From Liquidambar formosana (taxonomy: Eukaryota; Streptophyta; Magnoliopsida; Saxifragales; Altingiaceae), in NCBI GenBank assembly GCA_039720395.1, contig CM077833.1, positions 32,523,478 to 32,587,477 on the forward strand: 64,000 bases of DNA. The letters are read 5' to 3'. The notes under the pieces were generated by a model, which worked only from the letters and a program-made list of their open reading frames with translations, was not told the DNA's origin and did no database searches. The position numbers were made by a program, and so were the translations under genes. Shown piece by piece: positions 36,008 to 49,053 of the stretch. Every line of letters starts with the position of its first letter. Position 1 is the first letter of the stretch.

Positions 36008-39000
36008 ATGGCGATGATGCTTCAGCCACAGCCACAGCCACAGGCCTCGCTTTCTTCTGTTTCTTCCTCTTTTTTCCGAGGTTCCCTCCAAAGTCTCCAG
36101 TCAAAGATCAACTGCCCTAAATCTCAAACTCTCAACCTCACCAAGTCGTATTCAGGCTGCAAAGCTTCATGGCAAGAGGTCTGTCTGTATAATTCTAGGA
36201 TTTCATCCTATTCTTTCTACTTTCTTGGGTTTCACTTTTATTCTGAAGGCTAATTGAGAAAAACTATTCTTAAAATTATTCGTGTATCACTTTTGAAGCT
36301 TGCGGGCGTTCTAGTCTTCTCAGCGATTCCTTTCACCGCCGTGAAAGCTATCGCCAATAGTCCTCTGGGAGAGTCACTTCAGAGGCGAATGGAAGATAAG
36401 AAGAAGGCTGCCGTGGAGAATTCTGCCCAATTCAAGGCCTTGGCCGAAAACGCAAGAAACGAGAGGTAATCTGCGGTAAGCGAATTTTGCTTCCTCACCC
36501 CCACCCCTTCATTGTCAAAATTCATATTGGGATATTGGGTTTTGAAGCTGAGGACCGATAGACTGACGAAGCCAATGTTAAATAGTCATTATGTATAGAA
36601 TTGCTTCTAAAGCCTTCTTGATGATAATTGGTTTTAAATTTTTTGTGAAATATGAAACCTGATGAGTGATGAGTGCATGACGGCTGTTAGTTGTTTCTGC
36701 GAATTAACAAGTATTCTTATCCCCTACGTGGCCTTATGCTAGATATAATACCTGTACCAGGCCCTCTCCTAGATGGCCCTTTTCCGCAGGGCCTTTCACT
36801 CTAGGTAGCTTTACTCTGTCGGTACCCAAGAAGTGTTACACAAAAACCAAATTTTATGAACCTTGACCAATATATAAAAATCCAATAGAACGTGTCAAAT
36901 CAAAGCCTTATAAACTTTAGTAATGTAACACGATTGAGAAAGCTTCTCTAAGAATGAAGATGACTAGATGAGTATAGAGATGACCTCCCAAGTTCTCAAA
37001 CCCTAAGCCTAACCCAACAATGGACTCTCTCACTTGTGGCAACCTGAAAAGCCCCTTTTTATTTATCACGTCAATATACAAGAGGAAAAAGATCCAAAAT
37101 TTTACATACCAAAAGATACTCCTAGAAAATTTTGGCATGATGGCATTGTCCCCAATCCCCGCAATGATGCAGCAGATTTCAAGGACCCACAAACAGCAAG
37201 TGGGGTTTACATAGAAGGGATACAAGTCGAAGTGTAGAATACAAGATCTCATCACAACAGTCGCAATGAAATGGGATGCAATGAGGAAATGCCAATAAAG
37301 CAGAATTTTGGAGTTTGAAGAAGAACACAAAGTATAATAGAGCTAAATCTTTTCATGGCTATTGTGCAGAAGCGGTACAAGTGAACTTCACTTGTTGAAA
37401 ATTGTGTGCTTTTAAATGAATAATTCAAAGTATAACATAATCGCTCGACTCTTCTGCTCCTCAGCTTTGGTTACTAGAGTTTGTAGGTTTTGGAAGATGC
37501 TCCTTATGGAAGTTACATTTGCTTTTAGGTGTCCTCATAGAGTGAGAAATACAAGCTATACATAAAAGCAAGACGAGCTGTGGTGAGTACTTCCGCATCC
37601 ACCAAAGGAAGTCTTTTAGTCATGCTGTCATGCGTATGAGATGTTCTTACTCATATTTATATTCATTCATGGAGAATAATTTTTAATGAACAGATATAAC
37701 CTCTTTCTCTGTCTCTGTCTCTCTCTCTCTCCAAATAACTTTTTTGGGTTGTACTGGATTTAATGCTCTTCTAAAGGCTCAGCATTATATCATCACTTTG
37801 CACTCAATCTGTAAATTGCTTGACATGTGTATCGTTTTGTAAGAAAGGGCAAGTTAATATATCTCACAAATACTGAAGTAACAAAATGTAGAGTTTTTTT
37901 ATTTTTTATTTTTATTGATTCCTTCCTAATTTATTGTAATGATTTAAGATATTATTTTTGAACTTCACAGTTTGTGGTATGGAGAAGAGCGGCCTCGCTG
38001 GCTTGGTCCAATTCCTTATGACTATCCTGCATATCTCACTGGAGAGCTACCTGGAGATTATGGCTTTGATGTAGCGGGTCTGAGCAAGGATCCTGTGGCT
38101 TTCCAGAAATACTTTAAGTACATCTCGTTTCTGCTCTCTGCCCATCTTTGTATGACTTATGTCTGTTTATTATAATCTTCTCATGCACCAGGTAGTTTAT
38201 ATTCACTGATCGAGTCAGTGACTCAGTGTTAGGACAGTTTCCCTCTTCAATTTAATATCCAAATGCAGAATTGCAGATGCTATAGTTTTCAACTACGGAA
38301 TAAGATTTGGGGTGCTATTGTCATATATCTGGCATAAGCTGTTGTTGATGATGTTTATATATTAGCAACTACTTTCTTGTCAAACTATAGCTATCCAACA
38401 GTCCAGATTAATCATTGGAAGATGGCGATATGAAACTATATGAATGTCTCACCAAGGAAGCTTTCTTGAGGTTACTCGGGCCCACTAGTTACCCAACTCT
38501 ATGGCCATATATTTAAAGGGTTAATAGTTTGGACATTGTTATGCAATGGTTATTATTGCTTAGCTGGGTTAAGGGTTTGTTGAATTGACATGAGTTGAGA
38601 CAGTCTATTTATGACTTACATTACAACATGAAGATTTTAATGTATTTCCATTACAAATTTTAATTGTGAAATGATCATTTTAATCTCTGTTACATTGCAG
38701 CTTTGAAATACTGCATGCTCGTTGGGCTATGCTCGCATCCCTTGGTGCCGTAATTCCAGAACTGTTAGACTTATTAGGAGCTTTTCACTTTGCTGAACCT
38801 GTCTGGTGGCGAGTTGGCTATTCAAAGCTTAAGGTTAGTATCTCCCAGATTAGCACATCTACTATTCTTGAGAGAAACTCAGGTCAATGATTTTTCCTAA
38901 TATGTAAAATTGTTTTCATCAGTCAGCCTCCATGATGGAATTTGTGCAGCATTTCTTGCACTAATTGTGCAGTCAATTACGGAGTAGAACTGCTTTGACC

Positions 39001-41721
39001 AAGCCTTGAGCCATTTGCTTGAGGAAATCAAGACAAGATTTTAAACATTTTTTCTGCGGGAATTGGGAAAGAGTTTGTCTCAAGCTAGGGCTATTATATT
39101 ACTTTTAGGAAAGATGAATGGGATTGAAATCTGTGGAACCTGACCACAATTTACAGTTTTTCTTTGTATAACTAAGTAGGCCAGTTGGGCCTCATTTTAT
39201 ATATATATATATATCTTTTTCTTTTTTTGATAAAGTAACCAAATCATTTTCAACATCCGTGAAATACTTACACAAGATATCGATGATAAACAAAGTACCA
39301 TGTCTTGTTTCTTCCACTTGGCAAAAAAGAAACCCAGTACTTATGTAAATATATATAGGCCACATTTGTGCATTGGGATGATGAATTATATGTGATCACT
39401 GTGCTAGTTTCTGTTCAATTCTGATATTGGCCAATTTCAATGTTATGAGTTATAGCCAAGTCTGACATGGTTGTCAGGTTACCCCACAGTTGAATATTAT
39501 CCCATCTGTTCTTCCTCCTGTCACAAAAGGGGTTTATAAAAGGGCCACTCATGGCCAAAAATTTTTAAAGAAAGCTTAAAGTTTGATAATTTAATTGGTG
39601 AGGATCATTAATTAGGGCCAACAATTGCTTGTGGTAATTCATCGTAGGTCCTCGCATGTGAATGTTAGATGTGCAGTAGAAATAAGGGTAATATATTTGT
39701 ACCCATCACACTATCCTCGCATAACAGTGTTACTATATCCTAATTCTAAGATCTAATTAGCGGGTCACAGTTTTGTCTCTAAGTGAAACCTGAAATTCCT
39801 AATTGATCGATCCAACTACTTGGGATCAGTGGGTGAATTTTAACCTCTTTTTTTTCTCATCAGCAATTTCTCCTGCTAAACGGATCAAAATTTTAAGAGC
39901 AATGCTACTGTTCTCATTTTTTTTAAAATTTTTTTTTATTTAAAAACCTAATATTGTGCATCTTCTATTGAACAGATTAACCTTTCAAAGCTGATCTATG
40001 AGAAATTTATTTTCATAGTTGTGCTTCTGTTAATATTAGTTAAAGAACTATGTGGTGAGAAGTATTATCATTGACCTGATCAGTTTTCTTTACCTCTTCA
40101 TTAATCTTTCATTAGGGAGATACGCTGGACTACCTTGGTATCCCTGGACTCCACTTAGCTGGAAGCCAAGGAGTGATTGTCATTGCTATTTGCCAAGTAC
40201 TTCTAATGGTATCAACTCTATCTAGCACTCTTGTTTTATGTTCCTTGATTAATTTTATCACTACCTTATCCAAGATATCCATGCATTATACTTCCATGCC
40301 TATGTAAGGAGTTTGTAAGACCACTGAGATCCCAATTGGGATTTCTACGGAATTGAATTTGGCATCCTGATCTCTCTTTCTACCACTTACTGATGAAAGC
40401 GATCCATTTATAAATAAAGCCAACAGAAATCCATCTTATGCTATCAATTTCACATTTTCTTTCCACCTAAGGCCTTGTTTGCTTTAAAGGAAAATAGATC
40501 AGGAAAAAAGTTTTGAACACACTGGGAGAATAAAGTCCCTATGTTAATACTTATGACGGCGAAGCCTAAGCATAAATGCGATGAAAATTTACAAAATATA
40601 ATAAATTGGGTATACTCTTGGATGTGTATATATTTTGTGTGAAACATTAAGGAGTTAGGTACTGTATTTTTATGCAATGAAGTGTGCATACTCTTGCTCA
40701 CATGTAGTTTACTAGTAATTCACTTTTAGATATTTCCTAATGAGAACCAAGCCTTAATCCCAAATACATGTGGTCAGCTACATGTATCCTTTTATGCCAT
40801 TCTATTCCATCAAGGTTGTATCTTCTATTAAATCCTCAACGTACACATCATTTCTTACCACCTCTAACTACGTTATTGTGGGCCTTCCTCTATTTCTTTT
40901 TAAGGCCTTCAACTTGAATCAAGTCACCATTATGTATAGGTACATTCCTAGGTCGTCATTGCACATGACCAAACCACCATAGACGTTTTCCCCTAATTTT
41001 CTCTTCAATTGGCTCATTTGGTTCTTCAAGGAACATAAAATGAGCCTCTTAACAAGTAGAGCCTGAGTTACTTACAAGCAACTTGGTATGTTTAACAGCC
41101 CTAGCTTCTGCCGATAAGGCTACTAGTGGACTAATTATTATCCTAATTTGGAGCTTGGATTGTGGATCAATATTTAGAGACAATGTGGACAACATATATA
41201 ATTTCCATTCACACATTGATTTAACTATGGAATATTTTGGTCCTTTTAATAGATTAAGTAAAGTTATAGTTTGAAATTAAGGTCTTATATAGCCTAGATT
41301 AGAGGTTGTTCATAAATCGTGGACTCGAAATTGAAGGAAAAATTACACACTAACACGATTTGATTTTGCATTTAAAGTATTTATAGGTTTTGAAACCTCT
41401 TGTTACTTCTGTAAATAGGTTGGTCCAGAATATGCAAGATATTGTGGAATTGAGGCTTTGGAGCCTCTAGGAATATACTTGCCAGGCGACATCAATTATC
41501 CGGGAGGAGCACTTTTTGATCCCTTGAACCTCTCTAAAGACCCTGTAGCTTTTGAGGAGCTGAAAGTTAAAGAAATTAAAAATGGGCGTTTAGCCATGGT
41601 TGCCTGGTTAGGCTTTTATACCCAGGCAGCTGTAACTGGAAAAGGTCCTGTACAGAATCTCCTTGAGCACATATCTGATCCCTTCCACAATAATCTGCTT
41701 TCCATGTTCAAACCCATGTAA
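36008..41721 (+). CDS. LHCB7: LHCB7, photosystem II light-harvesting-like protein
   Basis: Rare chlorophyll a/b-binding antenna-family protein of the thylakoid, distinct from the abundant LHCB1-6. Six exons, GT/AG borders, phases consistent: 36008-36178, 36299-36465, 37971-38117, 38701-38833, 40116-40208, 41419-41721; total 1,014 nt, 337 residues, close to Arabidopsis LHCB7 (about 327). The N-terminal 55 residues ([12 protein letters not shown]...) look like a transit peptide. A LHCB7-specific hydrophobic segment follows ([20 protein letters not shown]). The mature LHC domain begins [12 protein letters not shown]. Helix B has [15 protein letters not shown], the middle helix has [18 protein letters not shown], and the third has [17 protein letters not shown], so the ExxHxR and ExxNxR chlorophyll-binding motifs are present. 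No frameshift. Confidence 0.96.
36466..37970. other. LHCB7 intron 2
   Basis: A 1.5-kb intron with no recognisable gene. Open frames on both strands near 36917-37330 lie over each other and resemble no family I know. A CT-rich microsatellite lies near 37702-37731. Confidence 0.6.
40730..41080 (-). mobile_element. RTE-type LINE 3' end in LHCB7 intron 5
   Basis: On the minus strand it translates, with several stops, to WFGHVQ, RPRNVPI, then [18 protein letters not shown] and EVVRNDV. These are the C-terminal blocks of plant RTE-type LINE reverse-transcriptase ORFs, followed by the characteristic tail around TGTATTTGGGATTAAGGCTT. It is a dead 5'-truncated copy, antisense to LHCB7. No target-site duplication was identified. 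Confidence 0.7.
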
Positions 41722-42152
41722 CATATATTTTCCATTGTATGTATACCTCTTCTAGAAAGCTTGATGAGTCCAAGTTCATGTGAAAAAGGAAGCTAAGTAG
41801 TGCCCTTTTGTTTGTATACAAGTGACATAGGAATGTACTGGAATGAGTTTGTTGGCATTCAATTTCAAAGATCCAATGATATCACTTGAGTGTCTGAGGT
41901 TTACAAGTGGAAGCTCGAGTCTTGGGTGAAGCTCTTAGGACTCTCATTATAAATTCTCATGTCTTAGCAAGGTACAAAATTTATGACTTGAACTCTTTTA
42001 CATGTGAACCGCATTTCATACATCAAACTTTACCTGGAAAATCTCAAACCTAATCTTATTCTTCTTTCACTGGGGTTGGGTGGGTTGGGGGTTTCTCTTT
42101 CTAATTCCTGGTGAACTAAGGTAATAGACTTAATTATCATAGTAAAAAATGA
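41722..42152. other. LHCB7 3' flank
   Basis: Expected 3' UTR and downstream sequence; no gene recognised. Confidence 0.5.
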
Positions 42153-42460
42153 GAGATTTGGAGCATTGGCATGCAGTATAGTTTAATTTTGTGATTGTTT
42201 GTAGGAACTTGGAATGATAAACCACAATACTGACAATAGTATTCCTTCCTTATTTTATGTTTCTCATATGTTTGGTAGTACAAACATTGAGATTTTTCTC
42301 ATATTGTTTGGTCGAGTTTTTAACCTTTCTCTCATTGAGATTTGGAGCACTAACATGCAATATATGTTAGTTTTGTGATTGTTTTCAGGAACTTGTAACT
42401 TTAGACCACAATACTGACAACTGCATTGCTTCCCCATTTTTTTGCTCTCATGTTTTATGG
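42153..42460. repeat. Degenerate tandem duplication downstream of LHCB7
   Basis: Two copies of about 120 bp start at 42153 and 42337 (184-bp spacing). Both contain GAGATTTGGAGCA, TTTTGTGATTGTTT, AGGAACTTG and CCACAATACTGACAA. Divergence shows it is old. Confidence 0.8.
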
Positions 42461-45400
42461 TTGAACAATGAACAATCTCTGCAGTAATTGTTATTGGTCT
42501 GTAGCCTAGTTTTTATTAGTTCAATTTTTTTTAACAAATTTGTTTTGATTGTCCCTTTAATTAAAAAGTGCAAATGCTTTACCTTTTTTTTCTTCTTCTT
42601 TTTTTGTTGTTTTATCAGGGCATGATGCATGAACCTTGTGCACTACGCTATTCATAATAGTAGCAAGAATCTGGAAAAAATTGAAAGGATAAATTGTAGT
42701 TTTTCTTATATTGAGTAGAGGTATTAGAATATTTGATCTGAAGTTCCTCTTCCAGACATATGAGTATAGGACAAAGTGAACCCAAATTTGCCACTTGGAA
42801 TAAACAGGATGACTGTAAATGATTTTGTGGATTGCTGAATTTTTCTCTGTTAGTTAGTTAGTTAGTTTTCATCTGCGGATTCAGATGTGAGTTTTCCCTA
42901 TCAAAAAACCAAAAATAAAATAAAATAAAATGAAAAGTGACTGTTGGGTGCCCATTGTAGTTCTGCACAAATACCCCTAGGTTTTGAATGATGGCTTAAA
43001 CACTTCTTTGTGGTTTTGTACAACTAGCAGCAGTGCTCCTCAAGTTTCAGATAACACTACAACCACTGTAGTTCAATTGTGGTACTTGTTTTTCTTCTTT
43101 CTTTTTATTTTTTCCTCTCTCTTTTTATTTTTTTGGTTTTGTTTTGTTTCGGTTACTATTTGTTACTATTGTGTCACTTTGTCTCTATTTTTGCACAAGG
43201 AGGGCTTAAGATCGAGAATATAAGTAATGCAATTGAAACTATGGTGTCTAAGTATTTTTAGTATTTCATGCAAAAGTGAAGGGGATGTTTAGCAACACCA
43301 TATTATTAAGTCATTTATGCTACACTATTATGTTATAGAACTGCTTAGTTTACCAGTATTATTACCCACTTCTCTTACCTGCTCATGTGTAAGTGCAATC
43401 TTGATATTGATAGGAATTTTGACCCTTTTTGTTTTAAATTTAAAGAAGGATTTGCTTGATCCATCATCCTGTGAGTGAATCTGGTAAATGTTTTGGGTCT
43501 ACCTAGAAGTGGTCAATTACTCATAATGTTAGGCTAAGTGGAGATTTCGTAATATCCAAATTATCCACCCCACCATCCCCCACCCCCAAAAAAATTAAAG
43601 CCCTTTATGCAAAACATAAGTTTAAGTAACCTATATTGGATACTAGGTATAGTCGGCCCTCACTCTTGCCTTGTGATATTTCCATGAATGACCTTTGCAA
43701 CTACTTTATCCCACTTGAAAACATAACCATCTCATATCCCCTTTTCTCTCATATATTGGTTTCATGATATGAGCCTTGGTCATCCTTTTTTAATTTAATT
43801 GAACACTGTATTTGGATCGATCAAGAACAGGTCTGTTGCTTTGCTCGAATGATGTATGCACTTGTTGTTTATATATATGTGTGTGATATAGTGAGACAAT
43901 ATGTGCTTTGCTATTTAGACATCAATTGATGAGTCCATGTATTGATCTAGACTGTTTATATATTTAACCACATTGAGGATTGACATATACCTATTATGTG
44001 ATATATGTTTAATTCGAACGGACAATAGAACAATGCTTTAGAGTTTAAAAGAATTGTATATTTTTCAGATGAAGATAATTATTTAGTCTCGAGAATTTTC
44101 ATTTGGTATCACCTAATTAAGCGGTCCTCGGTCTATGGAAATGTTTAGATTATGACATGGATCAAGGTTGATGGAACGCTGCCCATTGTAGATATTTCCA
44201 TATATATGATGACTTAGACACCTGTACGAGCCTGATTACCAAAATAAAAAATAAATTAAAAATAAAAGGAGAATAATATTTTAAGCTTATCTTTGCCAGA
44301 TGTGTGCGTGTGCGTGTGCAAGTGCCAGAAAATGAGATGGAACTTACGACAGCGCACATGTTGTAGCGGGAAAATGATGTCTAATTTCATGTGGGGAGCA
44401 AGCTGCTGAGTTGCTTCTACTCGATGCCAAAGGCATTTCGCCTTATACTAATATATAGAGATAGATAGAAGAGGACAACCTAGTTGCGTAACCAAATTTA
44501 ATTCGTGTATGGTGACATACTTTGCGAGAGGCATGTGCAGTGGTTGTGGATAACTCTAGGTTGCGGATCTAATACGCGCGATTACCTCCAAAAGAGAAAA
44601 AAAAAAAAAAAAAAATTAAAATCAAAGAAGTTTGTTTGTATTAGTGAATAGATAATAATATAGATAGACGACGAGGCAGTTTGGCGTCCGTGGTAGAGGG
44701 GATAATGTGGTGGCGTGGTGTGAATAAATGCCCCAAAGAATTCTCCAGAACTATCAAAAGTTCAAAACGGTCCATTCCCAATGTTATTCCTGAAAAATCA
44801 TCGGGGCCCTGTCAAATCATTCAATGTCTTAATTAGCCGATTAAAGTTGCGGGCATGGGTCATGCTTTTTTGTCCAGCAGCATGCCTTCCAACCATTATT
44901 GCTTACAATTTGCCAAACCATCACGTGGACCTATGACAGGCTGCATCTCAAGATCTGAGTACCATGATCCAAGTACAATAGGGTAAATGTCAAATGTGTG
45001 TGAAGGAGCAAACAGCCAAACATGTCGTGTGTGTGTAAAAACACTAATACGGAGTTTAATAAAAATTAAGCAGGTGTAAGCATAACTGTCTAATTTTGTC
45101 TCTTTTGTATCCTATATTTTGGTCAAAATTCATAGGTAAAACCACACTTTTTCATCATTTTATTTCCCAAATTTCTATCTCCCTTTCTTATTTTTATTCC
45201 TTGTATTTGACTCTCTTTCAAATCCTAGGGGTAGGCTAATGGCCAAACAACCAAGCTAGTAAGATGTAAAATTTTGACTTTGAGTTCCGCTGATGGCTCA
45301 AAATCGGAATGCACACAAAATTCCCAACTCTATCTATCACCTTAGCATGATTTACGAATTTTTGGGCCTCTACAATAAATAATGAAATATGATTAACGCG

Positions 45401-48400
45401 TGGCTAGGGAGACGTTTAATTTAATTTTTTTTAAATGTAAAATTGTATATAAGTAAAAGGGTCGAGTTGTTTGTTTGACTTGTATTTCCATTTTGACCCT
45501 TTAGTCCTATCGTATTGGTGGGTGTCCCTTGGAGAAGATTGTTGAGAAATGGGGACCACGTGACATGCCACGCCTAGGACTGGTGCGCACAATTCCCCCT
45601 TCTGAACAGATTTTCTCGCAACTCGGATGGATCACTCCTATTCATTCCTACCCACCCCTAAAAATGCTACATCTCTTTGACCCAATCAGAGATTACATTA
45701 TTCAACCACCATTCATTCAAAAAGGGGCGAGGCTACGAATACGACCTATGTATATATAGATTATAGAGAGAGAAGGATTAAGGTGCAAGGGTTCCCATTT
45801 TCAAACGGATTCCTCGCTGCCGACACCAAAGTACCAAACATTGCATTAGGCTCGGGATATTGCGTCATTGATGAGGCAAAATGGCAAATCTATGATGTTC
45901 GATCCAAGCGACTGAGCCTCTCTACGCCAGTGGTCCAACCACGACTCCATTCCAAATAATACCCACCCTCGTTCACTTTCTACCTGATGCTTCAGTTTAA
46001 TCCCTTTTTTTTTTTTTCTTTTTTTTTCTGCTCACAAGCATGGTTAGTAAAATATGGTACATGAGAATATGGAATGGCGTATGTATAGAATACAATTTGA
46101 TTTTTTTTGACAAAAAATAGATGAAAAATTTGTCATAAAAAAACGAAAACGAAAATAATATAGATACGAACATATATGGGTATAATATGAATTTTAATTA
46201 AAATTTCAAGACAAAAAATACGCGAGTATGTTACGTAGTTTATCACTATTAATCACTGTTTTTATATTGATTTATTTAAATATTCATAAAATATTATTAA
46301 ATGATCGATCACATATAAAATAATAATCAATTTTATTATTTTATTTTGTTTTAATTTTGGTACATTTGCCTAGAAAGAAGCAAGAATTTGACTAAGTATG
46401 TAAGTCTTGATCTATATATATTTTCACATTTCCATCTTCTAAATTATTTTATAGTTTTTGTCCTAAAATCATATGAAATGTAGTATATATAGCAAAAGAA
46501 TAGATAAAATCATCTATTCTTTAACAAACCCAAAAGAATTATATAAAAAGATAAGAAACTATAATATAAAAATTATAATTAAATCTTGATTTAACAAAAT
46601 AAAAATAAGAATCAAGATATTTTAAATATTGACAGTAATATTGTCAATAATTATAGTAAGAGTCGAATTGTCAACAATACAATTAAAAGTATTTTAACAT
46701 AAGTATAATACAGAATACGTTAAAATACGTGAACTATATGTTTACAATAAATAAAAAAATAAAAGAGTATTTTTAATTATGTTTGAACTTTGTACAGCAA
46801 ATGAGAGTTTCTTTTAAAAAATACGTACATATGTATATTATATAAGTGTAGTATGAGTATTTACTAACTAGGCTCAAAAGTTTAACATTTGTATTCCTAC
46901 TAATCAATTAGCTTCTAATAAGAAACCAATTATCTACAAAAATATAATTAAAAATATATATATATTTTAATATGAGTTTAGAATAAAGGATTAAGAATTA
47001 CATCATCCATAAAAATAAGATTTATGATGTGTAAGAAAATGGTATTTAATTCAATGTTTGATTAAACAAAATATGGATCATGCTGATAATTAAAAAAAAC
47101 AAAAAACAAAACATGGATCACACAATAAAGTTCAGTTTAATAATGACCATAGATTACCACTTGATCATCAATATAAAAGCAAGTGGATTCCATCTTTGAT
47201 TAAAAAAATAAGTGGATTCTTAGAAGTCTTAAATTCTAATTTATGTCATTGACAAAGTCTATATCTAATGGGGGATTCATTTAGCTCATTAATGTGACAT
47301 CCACTTTTTTAAGTGAGAAAGACTCAGGTTTTGTTTGTTTGGTTTTTTTTTTTTTTTCAAATTATTATCTTACTACTGACACACAAGATAAGGAAAATAG
47401 GTGGATAAATTAGCTCTTATGGTTTATCAAGTGTTTTTCTCTAATGCAAAATTGCATGATATTACGTACGTTTCACAAATTGATTTATTTTTGGCCGAAA
47501 ACAGATCTGGCACAGCCCATGTGTGGGCGAGCGATATGAACGCTCAGAGACGCGTAAAAAAAGGCCTTTACGTTAAAACGGTTTGAAATAAGGACGCCTA
47601 CTTACTATTTTATATAAAATAGAGAAGAGATGTAGCATAGCATGTGGGCTCGCTAACCGTCGGACCTCATGAGCAGATCACAAGTGGCCTTATTTTATAA
47701 TCACAATGCCACCCCAACGTAAGATCTGATAGTGTGAAAAGGAGATCGCCGACCTTCCATGGACAAACAGATCAATTATCATTATCATCAAGCTTTAAAG
47801 GGAAGTTGTCTTTGACTAATTGATAAAGCCGGTATACACATAATATAAATCATTAATTATGTGTACATATAAAATTTGTATTCATACATTCATACGATTA
47901 TTAAAAATTATGGAAATTGTCAAAAAAAAAAATTATAATTAATTTATATAATACAATCTTACTACTATTATCATGTTATGTTATAATAAATTTATTTAAA
48001 GGAAGCAAATAATAATATAAGATGGATTTGAATTCAAGTATATTATTTCATGGGATCATAGAGATGGAGATCAGCGAGGTACCTGTTACAAATGAAAGAT
48101 GGCCTGGAAATGGGGATAATTGTAAAAATTGTTCAAAATTGTAGGCAGAATTGTAAAAATCGTTCAAAAGGAAAGAGAGAAAGAAAGAGAGAGAAGCAAA
48201 ACAGAAACAGTTTTTGGATATGCTGCCATTATATTCCGGGTCACCTCAAGTGCTGACAATGAAAGTATACGCTACATATACAAACTGGAGCTGCTACTTT
48301 ATTATTATTAGTATTATGATGTAGATGACGCCATCGCGATGTCATCAATTCATTAAGAAATCTGAAATACTCCTATAGATAGATAGTAAAGTAATAATCT

Positions 48401-48650
48401 AATCTAATACGGGATTATACAGAGGATTAGAAAGTGCTTAATTATAAAGTAGACGACCATTTGCATTTTGTGGTAAACCCTCTTTGGCTGGGGGCCTGGA
48501 ACAAGGAAACAATAGCCTGGAAATGGGGATAATTAATTACGGTAATGGAATGAAACGTAAATCATTCAATCAGATGACATAAATAGCAAATTAATTAAGA
48601 GCGCAAAAGAAGGGGAAAACGTGAGGGACTATTCTTCAGTTCAAACGGAA
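42461..48650. other. Gene-poor region between LHCB7 and the PPI-like gene
   Basis: About 6.2 kb of AT-rich DNA. I see no conserved protein fragment, RNA gene or well-bounded transposon. Notable only are an A run near 44597-44616, very AT-rich sequence at 46.1-47.0 kb, and a perfect 20-base direct repeat near 48102 and 48515. A frame at 45529-45759 starts without ATG and has no family match. Confidence 0.5.
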
Positions 48651-49053
48651 GGGAAGAGCCATAAACACACAGAGACAGAGAGGCTTCTTCTCCCCTTCCC
48701 TCCCCTCGCCAGCTGTCTTATTCGCCACTCTCCTTCTCTCTATCTCTCTCTCCTTCCCCCACCCAGCCCCTAACATTTCCATCATTTTCCCTCATATTTC
48801 CAGGCCACATTCATGGCTCTGATCCGCTGACCTCGTCCTCGATCTGGAGTTTCAAAACCTGCATTCTCCGGCGTTTGATCTGCTTCGCATCCTGTAAGTT
48901 TTTCCAGTCTCCGTACTTCTTGATTCCTATAAGCCTCTCTTTTTCTTGATTCGGATTGTTTCTGTGCCGTTTGATATCGTGATCTCTATATATGCTTGAG
49001 AATTGGATTTAGTTTTTTTGTCATCCTTTGCCTCTTTCATCCGATTTGGCACA
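48650..49053 (+). promoter_or_regulatory. Leader of the PPI-like gene with a possible 5' UTR intron
   Basis: A CT-rich stretch (48680-48760) looks like a transcribed 5' leader. A strong donor, CCT/GTAAGTTT, lies at 48893/48894. The only AG between it and the ATG is at about 49011, after a GATTTAG, giving a plausible but weak acceptor. The start at 49054 would then follow by about 40 bases. Confidence 0.45.

Noticed and set aside
36917..37330. 137-codon minus-strand frame in LHCB7 intron 2
   Set aside because: Low-complexity hydrophobic composition without a known domain; overlapping frames on the other strand are equally open.
45529..45759. 76-codon plus-strand frame
   Set aside because: Starts without ATG, has no family resemblance and no supporting splice sites or neighbours.
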